64,000 bases of DNA from Carnegiea gigantea (taxonomy: Eukaryota; Streptophyta; Magnoliopsida; Caryophyllales; Cactaceae): assembly GCA_029747015.1 (NCBI GenBank), contig JAKOGI010000423.1, positions 301,056 through 365,055 on the forward strand. The letters run 5' to 3'. Position 1 is the first letter of the stretch, and every line of letters begins with the position of its first letter. The translations under genes and the position numbers were made by a program. Of the stretch, positions 56,394 through 64,000 are shown piece by piece. A model generated the notes under the pieces. It had not been told where the DNA came from. It did no database searches and saw only the letters and a program-made list of their open reading frames with translations.

Positions 56394-58190
56394 TACATAA
56401 AAATATATTTAATAGAACTATTAAATATATCATAACGCACCCAAATAAGCATCAAACATAAATTACACAATTTATTTCACACTTTATTCAAATAAACATA
56501 ACAAAAAAAATGTAATACTATTACCCAAAAGATAAAATGAAAATACTTAACAGATTAAACAAAAATTTAACCATACCTCAAACAAGAATGTTCTTTACAT
56601 ACTTCCCAATAATAAATATACACAACAAATCAAACAAAAACTAAACATACTTAACACACTTAAACAATTAACCAAAATTTCACATCACTATATTATTTGT
56701 GAAAATAAATGTAATCAAGCATCAAACACAAATGAAATTATTACTTTTGTACTTCATCCAAATAAATAAATCCAAACAAAATTAATAAGATACAATACAA
56801 TTAATATAATGAGCAAACTTCAATTAATATATACTTAAAACACCTGAATATATACTTAACATTCTTATCATATTTTACTCCATTTGTTCAAATAAATACA
56901 CTTAATAAATAAACTTAAAATTTAATGTAATTCACATCCATATTTTACGACAAAAATAAATTGCATATTAAACCAACCAAATCATACGAACAATTAATCA
57001 TTTCTCAAAAAAAGAATATTATTCACATACTTACCAAAAATTAATATACATAACAAATCGAACATAAAACGAACATACTTAACATTCTTAAACCATTTAC
57101 TAAAACAAAACATATATTACACATGCTTACGCACTCACAACTATTTCAATTATTCAAATCAACATACATTACATATTAAATTAGAGTTACATTATACTTG
57201 TTTCCTATCAAAATAAATTCTCACAAAACCTAAAATACAACAATTAATGGAATTAAACATATACGGTACAAAAAATAAATTCAGCATAACAATATTATTT
57301 AATATCCACATATGCCTCAATAAGCATCAACCACAAATTAAACACCTTATTTCACACTTCATCTAATTGAACAAACCCAACCAAAAATAACGAAATACGA
57401 TTAACATACTTAGCAAATTTAAATCAATATACACTTAACATACCTAAATCTTGCAAAAATATAACAAAAATTCTTCACATATCGAACAAATTATAAAAAA
57501 ATAAAACATACCTTAAAAAACATACATGCCTAACATATTTAACATTTTATAATAAACAAACTTGTTTCACTTAAATTATTCACTTTAATAAAACATAATA
57601 TACATGCTTAACATATTTAACAGTTTAAAATAACCAGATAATTATTTCAGATCTACATACTTAACATGTTTTATTCCACTTATTCTAATAAACATATTTA
57701 ATAAATTAAATAAAAAACTAACGTAATTCAAATTCATATTCAACGGAAAAAATAAATTATTCAAACTAAACAAACATGCTTCAAGATTCAAATTCACAAA
57801 AATGAACATCACATATCAAATTAATATAATTTTAAAGCGCAATAATTCTGCTAACCTTCACACACCCGAAAAATCAAGCAGATTACTGACGGTGATGGCA
57901 CTAGCAGCGGCGATAGCGGTGGCACTGGCGGCGTTCGTGGCGGCGGGAAAACGTGGAAAACAAAGACCGCAAAAAATATCAATTAACTTAACTATTTCAA
58001 TTTTAAACAATAAATTAAGCAAAAATATCACTTATCGTTAAATTTTTCGGTGACCAAAACCTTGAAATCTCACTTTCTCTCTCTTCCTTCTCCTCCCCCC
58101 CTCTCTCTCTCTCTCTCTCTCTTCGAACCTCAGCTTGTCTCTCTACTTGGTGAAAATGCCGATCGAAATTCCCTCCCCCCCAATTTAAAA
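56341..58190. other. AT-rich 5' part of the CACTA element
   Basis: A TA repeat lies at 56352-56388, followed by 1.4 kb of very AT-rich sequence with recurring ACATACTTAACA-like words. Around 57885-57960 a GC-rich GGCG repeat block occurs, and 58075-58140 is CT-rich, as in plant leaders for a minus-strand gene promoter at the right end. No coding exon is recognised. Confidence 0.5.
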
Positions 58191-58224
58191 CTGGGCAAGC
58201 CTTCAACGCCTCGAGATCTGCGCG

Positions 58225-58395
58225 CCATCCGACGGAAATACCGACGGATTCCGACGGAATTCCGTCGGAATTTCCGACGGGAATGTTTTCCGTCGGAAAT
58301 TTAAATTTTCGTCGGGATTCGTCGGAGTTTCCGTCAGTGTGTCTGATATTTTCCGACGTCCACCTGCCGCGTCGCTTTGTCCGTCGGAGTTGACC
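58225..58395. repeat. CACTA right subterminal repeats
   Basis: CCGACGGAAAT, TTCCGTCGGAA and variants occur at least ten times in both orientations up to the end at 58410. They mirror the left array. Confidence 0.87.
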
Positions 58396-58410
58396 ATCGT
58401 TTTTATAGTG

Positions 58411-59860
58411 TTTGCTTTAATTTCAAGGACAAAACTATGAATATAATAGACCATATGAAAAAAAAGCCAAAGGATAGTTGCCTATACGAGTTCTTCACAG
58501 ATCATTTGGTGAGGTTACACATTGTTGTTTTGTTTTATTATTTTTCAAATAAAGCATATAATGATACTATTTTTTTTAAAATCATATGCAAACCAAGCAG
58601 AGTACACTTTTGGGAAAATATCTTGTCAAGGAATGGAGTGATGATAGGAGAGGCACTTCCATTCAACAGTTTCAAGAAAGACACATAGATATGCCTTTGG
58701 AAAATCGACAGTTCCAAACAAGATCATAATGGAGGTATTTGTGTTATGAGGCATACGGAGGAATACAAAGGTGTGGCAACCTGTTGGGACGTTGGATTGA
58801 GGAAGAATGAGGTTAGCATGCTGTAGACTTTCTCATTTAAAAGTGTTTGATGTTTCATTACCTATTGTTATGATTATTAAATGAGAGAGAATCGATTGGT
58901 AATATTCAACGGATGTCTCATGAACCCCTTTGCTTTTTTATTTTTTGGTTTTTGTGTTTTGGGGGGGTCATCATTCTCATGGGTTTTTAACACGTGTTTT
59001 TTTCTCGGGGGTTGTTTAGCTCAAATGCATGGATATTGGATACTGTTCTGAGTTCTGAGTTCTGAGTTCTGTGTGTTAATATCACATGTTGTCACTGTTG
59101 TTTTGCCTACCTTGTTGGGTTGGGTCACTTGGGTGAGATGGAATACTGGTATTCTATGTGGTAGAGAATGGTATGCAATGTAATAGTATTGCATATTTGC
59201 ATTGTGTTGCTAGACACAACCTCCTTTTCTTGTATTATTTTTTGGGTTGGCTGGTCATATTTTGATGTTGAGTAAAATTAGTGCCCACAGTAGATCATAA
59301 AAAGTATAGTTGGTATTCAGAATAATGCTATATATGTTTAGAGGTGATTTAGCTGGTAGAGGTGATTCAGCTGGTAGGGGTGGTGTCCTAGTTTGGCGTC
59401 AAATTGAAACTAAAATGGATTTATTTTGATTAAAGGATTTTCATTGAGGATATTATATAAATTTTCATTAATGGTTTTCCCCTCTCCCCAAAAATAAAAA
59501 AATACATCATATTGATATCAATTGTTTGGGAATTATGATTTCTTGTTCCCCTCTTCTTTCAATTTTTTTTTCCCAAAAAGAATTGATAAAATTTATTTAT
59601 GTATAGCAACTCGATATCAGTTCGTTATCTATTGTTTCTGCTTATCTTATGAGGTTCTAATACAAGTTAATGGATCCTCTTGCTGCCCCCTCTCCCCCCT
59701 TCCCCCCTTCCAATTTTAGGTTGTTGGAATTCATAAATTAAGGGTGCGATACTGCCACAAGATCATCACATCAACTACTAATGTCATTGCTCCAGAGGTG
59801 AAGAACATGGTAGTTGTCTATGAAACTACAAAGATCAAAAGTTCAAGGAAGTAGTGGTAA
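58411..59860 (+). pseudogene. C48 peptidase exons after the CACTA insertion
   Basis: 58411-58508 continues the interrupted exon with VCFNFKDKTMNIIDHMKKKP (Asp of the triad in IIDHM) and ends CATTTG before GTGAGG. About 58609-58810 gives KYLVKEWSDDRR and, after a frame change, GGICVMRHTEEYKG (catalytic Cys region) and CWDVGLRKNE. 59720-59855 gives VRYCHKIITSTTNV, the usual C-terminal motif. The frame change shows that this copy would not be active even without the insertion. Confidence 0.72.
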
Positions 59861-60367
59861 GTTCTAGGATACTCTTGCTTATGTTTGGCTCTTCAGTTTG
59901 AAAAGTCATGGATATATGCCATGAATGTAGTAGCTTAATGAATTCTAACTATACGAGGAATCTATCAATATATTTTATTGCCTTGCTAAACTAGAAGATA
60001 GTCCAGAAGGATTTTATGCTAAACTTGCTACGCCTATTGCTTGTTGTGATGTAGCATGACAATGCGTGTTCACAACTGACCAGCTAAAAATAGCATCTTC
60101 TTAGCTATAAGCAAATGCTGGGCATGGCTGCATACGTCTTAAACTCTAATACTCTACTTAGGTAGTGGCACCGCTGCACAGGATGACATAGGTAGGTCGC
60201 GCTGAGTAATGAGTGAAAGAACTTAAGAAATAATATAAGGGCAAAATAAAAAGGAAAATCAAACTTCCTTAACACTAATTATTCCATGTCAATTTTTCAA
60301 GCCACTCAAATGCAATTGAAATACTGTTCCTAAGCATCATCGGTCTTACGTGCTACTAAGTGGAAAA

Positions 60368-60418
<51 letters not shown>

Positions 60419-60440
60419 TATCAGTCCTGTGTAGTGTGCA
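59861..60440. other. no gene seen; CA microsatellite
   Basis: Non-coding sequence with a CA repeat at 60370-60417. No element end could be set for the C48 element here. Confidence 0.5.
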
Positions 60441-60446
60441 CCAGCC

Positions 60447-60728
60447 TTATCGGCTCTCATTCTTTCTTCCCGATTCCATGAGATATGTTATAGATGCCCT
60501 TATCTTGGGGAAAAAAGAGACCAGATCATCGGCAATCCCATACGAATAATGAGCATCTCCACGTTTCATCATTTTTGGAGCCACAAAATGAAGAAGATCT
60601 AATATTGATCCACCGGTGTAAACTCTATAATCTGCAACAACTTTGATACCCGGTATGCCCATATCATAGTACTCTGTCCATACATCTTGGCAAGTTGCAT
60701 TAGCAAGACTGCTACCTTTGGTTGCACC
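60447..60728 (-). pseudogene. isolated terminal exon of an unrecognised plant gene
   Basis: After the acceptor TTCTACAG (minus strand) the frame reads GATKGSSLANATCQDVWTEY, DMGIPGIKVVADYRVYTGG and SYGIADDLVSFFPKIRASIT, and ends with ESGRKNESR and a stop. It looks like a well conserved protein C terminus, but I cannot name the family. Upstream exons are not visible between 60729 and the mTERF-like piece, so it may be a captured fragment. Confidence 0.5.
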
Positions 60729-60889
60729 CTGTAGAACAACAGGCGGAGTAAGACACCAGGAAAACAATATAATGCATTCATAAATTTGATTTGGTGACAT
60801 AAAGGGATATAGAACAAGTTGTTTTGACATATAGTTCAAGGGGATTGAAGCACTAGCAGTACGGTAGCAGGAGGTTCAAAGTTTTGTCT

Positions 60890-61045
60890 ACTTAGTGAAC
60901 TTTGCAGCCATATTTTATTAAATTTATATATTAGTCTACTTGCTCACTTTTGCATTGGTAAACTTGTACATTCATGTAAATCAAATTGGATATATTCATC
61001 GCGGTAAAATTATACGTGTACTTTAGTGAATTTGCACATGTATTT
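60890..61045 (+). repeat. copy of the C48-element repeat field
   Basis: It matches 41185-41335 closely: AACTTTGCAGSCATATTT-type start, TTATATATTAGTCTA, TTGCATTRGTAAACTTGTAC, AAATTGGATATA and ATCGCGGT. It ends abruptly at the mTERF-like exon. Confidence 0.8.
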
Positions 61046-61243
61046 TATAAGGGTGCAATTGGCATGATTTTGAGGTGCCCAAGTTTGTTAACTTTTAGCA
61101 TTGAAAATAATTTCAAGCCTAAGGTTGAGTATTTTCTTGGGGAGATGAAAGGTAAGTTGGAGGATCTTAAAGAGTTTCCTCAGTACTTTACTATCAGTTT
61201 TCTTTATACGAATTGCTCTCTTAGTTTGATGGTTGCCAGTTAG
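61046..61243 (+). pseudogene. mTERF-like fragment
   Basis: The frame gives IGMILRCPSLLTFSIENNFK and VEYFLGEMKGKLEDLKEFPQ, matching the helical mTERF repeat (R-C-P-x-L-L-x-x-S and L-x-x-F-P-x-Y-F) of plant organelle transcription-termination-like factors. Only about one and a half repeats are present, then the frame runs into non-matching sequence and a stop. It is a fragment, not a gene. Confidence 0.65.
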
Positions 61244-62400
61244 ACTTTGTCAAAATGTTCAGGCTTTTATAAATTGCATAGTTCATGAGTTTCCTTCACC
61301 CCTATAAAGCAAGCATTTTTTTTTCTCTGCCTTTGTCATTCATGTATTATGGTCTCTTAAGGGGTATGGCTGAATTTGTACATGTTATCTAAATTTTAAT
61401 TTATCAAGACTAGCATTGTCTAATATCATTGTTAGATCCTTAGGCTTGTTGCTAGTAAGGTCAATCCAAGTTAATCGTGCCTAAAAGATTCCTGAAATTC
61501 GAATTCAAGCTGTGTTTTTCATCCTCCATGGATATGCATCAACTGTGGCAAAATTTCCATATGCCTACCACTAGTGCCTTTGTTTTCCTTCCAAAACACA
61601 GCAATTATATTTGATGTTCCTGATCAACATTAGGAGATGATTTTGACTTCTGGGAAAAAAAGATGTGGCAGGATTTGTGAGAGACTTTGTTCCTAGTGGG
61701 CTTGCCTGTCTGATGATTGAACCACCAGAGACTCAGATTGTGAAGTTGTTCCTGCAGAAGACTTTGTTCCTAGTCGGCTTGGGGAGATGAAGGGTACGTA
61801 AGTTGGAGGAGCATTTATATAATTAGTTTAATTTCTTTTTTGGTATGTTGCAATAGGTGGATTGTCAAGAGACTTCTTTTTGATCTCAGGATTGATTTTT
61901 GTGAGTACAGATGCTTAATTACTAGTAGAAAAAGTATGTACATGACTCAATAGCAACCTTCTCTTAGAAAGTAAATTTTCACGTTTATATAATTGTAAGA
62001 CACACTCTTGTTACATATTTTTCAATTACTATTTGGTCACTGGAACAGCTTATGAATTGTAACCAACCACTATATAGGCAGGATTGTCTCAAGTTTTTTT
62101 TGGCCGGATGGGGGGGGGGGGGGGGGTTGGTTCCCTGCAATATAATACTTATGAATTTCTTAATTTGAGCTCTGGTATGGACTCATATTTTGAAAAGGAG
62201 GGGGAAACTAAAGAGACTTATCGACTCTGGAACTCAAGTACTCAAACTGGCCTGATGAAGTTCAAGCTTGTAGCCTCCTTATTGGAAGCTTGAACAGATT
62301 TGAACCACTCGAAACCCTGCACAAGAAATGTTGCATTGGTTGATTGATAAATGTTGTTCCAATTTCACTTCTTCATGAAACATAAACAAAAACTCAGATT
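61244..62400. other. no gene; possible captured pieces
   Basis: A second copy of the mTERF phrase CTTGGGGAGATGAA..GGTA..AAGTTGGAGGA occurs at 61778-61811. Around 61664-61758 a frame reads DVAGFVRDFVPSGLACLMIE, unrecognised but exon-like. A G(17) run lies at 62110-62126. Confidence 0.45.
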
Positions 62401-62424
62401 AAGGTAGAAACACATTCACGCCAC

Positions 62425-62965
62425 TCAAAATAAGCTTAGTGCAGTAGAGAGGACAAACATAGATAAGCATGCAGAGGTCAGAATTCCAGTGAACGCGTAA
62501 AACCCCAGCAAAGGAGCATAGAAGATGCTATCTGAGTTCAAAACTCCAACAACAGGTTTCTGATTTGCATACTCAAATATTGAATCGATCTGTAAGTATG
62601 ACCTGAGTTCAGAAGTTTGCGAGAAAACTTTGGGTAGTAACAAGTGCACATACAGTACTTAATTGACATCAAAAGATGGCTTACAGCAGATATAGTAGTC
62701 ACTGCTGAGGCAAGCAAGTACACATAGAAAGGGACCTCAAAGCCCTCCTTCACTTGACTCTACTTGCCTTCATCACGAGCGCAGGGTGGAGGTGCATCTA
62801 AATCAGAGCTAGCCCATGAAGGTAATGTTTCCTCAGATTCACTTGATTTTGCAGAGCCTTCTGTTGTAGCTAACACATGGAATTTTGGAGTCTTTCCATG
62901 GATATGAAAGTAGTTGCTTTTGCTCCTGCTTCCTTTGTAATGTAAATCCAGGACTATATTTACAC
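62425..62965 (-). pseudogene. fragment of a plastid-type two-helix membrane protein
   Basis: Exon 1 (62685 to about 62965) has a Ser/Lys-rich start, ETLPSWASSDLDAPPPCARD, a TAG at about 62767-62769, then VKEGFEVPFYVYLLASAVTT and GTAAGC as donor. Exon 2 (62425-62589, acceptor CTTACAG) gives IDSIFEYANQKPVVGVLNSD and FYAPLLGFYAFTGI. It looks like a nuclear gene for a thylakoid or envelope membrane protein with two hydrophobic helices; I do not recognise a symbol. The stop and the divergent end indicate a pseudogene fragment. Confidence 0.55.
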
Positions 62966-62989
62966 CGCCTTGAACGAATCTTCGTTGAA

Positions 62990-63440
62990 GGGTACGTCTT
63001 TATTAAATGTTCATTATTTAAAGCTTAAATATTCATTTTTTTATATTTTAAGCGTCCACTTGCTAAGCACTAACTTTATAAAATTTCAATGTTCATCTTT
63101 ATATCTATTTTCTAAAGATACAGGGGACCTATTTAGTGGTAGGAAATAAGCATTTAACATGACCAATAATTCTAAAAAAAAGACAAATGCTAGTTGACCA
63201 ATTCAAGTATAAGAGATCATAAATTAAATGTAAATAGATTACAAATGCCCAGGTCTTCAAAATCTTAAAATGGTTCTATGAAATGATATGAATTTCCAAG
63301 CCAATTGACCAATTCAAGTATAAGAGATCATAAATATAAAGAGATAACAAATGCCCATATATTTGTACAAGCTATATGCATGAACATTGTAATCAGACCC
63401 TTTTTCGCCCTTTTTCATCATGGAGCTAGAATGAATATAC
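62990..63440. other. no gene seen
   Basis: AT-rich. A direct repeat of about 35 bp, TTGACCAATTCAAGTATAAG and following bases, occurs at 63194 and 63304. Confidence 0.5.
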
Positions 63441-63442
63441 TG

Positions 63443-63770
63443 TCAGACCTTACTGGTGACAAAATTGGGTGTTGCTTCCCAGATGATGGTTCCATCACAA
63501 GTACACAGCTTCTTGTAGTTCTCACCTGCTCCGGCAATTCTGGCAATCATGGCACCTGCAAGCCCTGGATCTGACTTGTCCTCAGTTGTATATACCACAA
63601 TGGACCGTCCAATCAAATCTCTTAGGAACGGTGCAAAACGATTAACATCACGCAACTTACCAATAACTTCCTCAATAGTGCTACCATCAATGGAAAATGC
63701 TTTCTTGAGACGCCCCACAACAAAATATTCCGTAAACGCCGCAAAGTCTACGATAAAGTTCCTAAAATCT
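63443..63770 (-). pseudogene. unrecognised exon with conserved-looking frame
   Basis: After a possible acceptor TTTTAG the frame reads NFIVDFAAFTEYFVVGRLKK, then FSIDGSTIEEVIGKLRDVNR, IGRSIVVYTTEDKSDPGLAG and KLCTCDGTIIWEATPN, and stops. It is 108 residues without stop and has protein-like composition, but I cannot assign it to a family. It is joined to the CCT-theta-like exon by a short intron-like stretch. Confidence 0.45.
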
Positions 63771-63819
63771 TCTATAGACCACCACTAATTCCTAAAGAAT
63801 ATTATAGAAATAATAAGAA

Positions 63820-63956
63820 AAGCCAACAGAATCATTCTTCAAAACCATGCCCCGAACTACAGAGGAGTTGTGCACACCTTTGCCCGCAAGTTTGGCAACA
63901 AGGACGTTATCCACATTCAAGTTCGTTGGGTTCTTGGGGCATACCTCAATACATGC
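63820..63956 (-). pseudogene. CCT8 (chaperonin theta subunit)-like exon
   Basis: After the acceptor CTTCACAG the minus-strand frame reads ACIEVCPKNPTNLNVDNVLV, AKLAGKGVHNSSVVRGMVLK and NDSVG. This matches the intermediate domain of the T-complex protein 1 theta subunit as I know it from plants. After NDSVG the similarity ends without a proper donor, and the frame runs to a stop (FSYYFYNIL). The rest of the gene could lie only to the right of the window on its 5' side; the continuing 3' exons are missing on the left. I take it as a truncated copy. Confidence 0.65.
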
Positions 63957-64000
63957 CTGTGAAGCAGATATGGTTAGAAAAGATTACAAAAATAGGCCAC

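Larger units (their letters stand above)
50190..58410 (-). mobile_element. CACTA (En/Spm) DNA transposon, 8.2 kb
   Basis: The right end reads TTTTTATAGTG (CACTATAAAAA inverted) at 58400-58410. The left end reads CTACAAAAATATATC at 50190, that is CACTACAAAAA lacking its first two bases. Both ends have dense subterminal TCCGACGGAAA/TTCCGTCGG motifs (50210-50415 and 58225-58395). Joining host sequence across the element restores an open C48 exon frame with a TTT target duplication, three bases as CACTA elements make, assuming a 3-bp loss at the left border. Two minus-strand genes are inside: a TNP2-type transposase and a Transposase_24-like gene. Nonsense codons in the transposase make it non-autonomous. 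Confidence 0.9.
43431..59860 (+). pseudogene. Ulp1/C48-peptidase gene of a Mutator-like element, split by a CACTA insertion
   Basis: Exon-like blocks in order: 43431-43711, about 43840-44523, 44651-44914, 45274-45847, about 46700-46892, 49630-49806, about 49918-50010, 50151-50189, then after the CACTA element 58411-58508, about 58609-58810 and 59720-59855. Borders with GT/AG are clear for 44523, 44651, 44914, 45274, 45847, 49806 and 50151. Motifs: MSPKGLRQLIEKL, GFGGFLYL and NFDTCSCSLPLRHGRLRVTE (N-terminal domain), YLDRVVFKVRA, IINIWAHIL, then the C48 core with VCFNFKDKTMNIIDHM (Asp) and GGICVMRH (Cys), and LRVRYCHKII at the end. This architecture is known from plant MULEs that carry a Ulp1-like peptidase. 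Several stops (for example near 43950, 44150 and 45820) show it is dead. Confidence 0.75.

Noticed and set aside
57802..58041. Ala/Val-rich frame in the right part of the CACTA element
   Set aside because: A GC-rich simple-repeat block (GGCG units) that would be on the strand opposite to both transposon genes.

Overview
The window is nuclear DNA from a flowering plant with a transposon-rich genome. Exons are short, introns run to several kilobases, and most of the 64 kb consists of nested transposable elements of every major plant class plus an endogenous pararetrovirus. No prokaryotic-type gene organisation, rRNA, tRNA or CRISPR array was seen. The sequence does not fix the species.

Layout. 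(1) 1-15.2 kb, minus strand: the first seven coding exons of one host gene. They join in a consistent reading phase at GT/AG borders and resemble plant NHL-domain (EMB1974-like) proteins. The 3' part lies beyond the left edge. Its introns hold several sense-oriented LINE fragments. (2) 15,495-21,046: a complete, young Ty3/gypsy chromovirus with one intact polyprotein frame, inserted 271 bp upstream of that gene's start codon. (3) 21,080-23,643: a hAT-type non-autonomous element with perfect 13-bp ends and an 8-bp target duplication, 33 bp from the gypsy 3' LTR. (4) 23.7-26.7 kb: a GC-rich UTR-like remnant, microsatellites and degenerate repeats. (5) 26.7-29.7 kb: a decayed Ty1/copia element with gag, protease and integrase but no reverse transcriptase. 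(6) About 30.9-37.6 kb, minus strand: a broken endogenous caulimovirid that still shows TATA box, poly(A) signal, primer-binding site and the gene order coat, movement, protease, RT, RNase H and a 3' ORF. Inverted repeats and long TA/TG microsatellites flank it. (7) 38.9-60 kb, plus strand: a decayed gene of the Ulp1/C48-peptidase type carried by plant Mutator-like elements, with a higher-order GTGAACTTG repeat field and a duplicated exon. (8) 50,190-58,410: a CACTA (En/Spm) element inserted inside the C48 exon, carrying a nonsense-riddled TNP2 transposase and a second Transposase_24-like gene on the minus strand. (9) 60.4-64 kb: a patchwork of short exons from apparently unrelated host genes on both strands (mTERF-like, CCT-theta-like, a plastid-type membrane protein and two unrecognised exons).

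Only the NHL-type gene and the gypsy polyprotein look intact. Most other coding material is fossil. The most informative parts are the pararetrovirus with readable control signals, the reconstructable CACTA insertion into the peptidase exon, and the gene-fragment patchwork at the right end.
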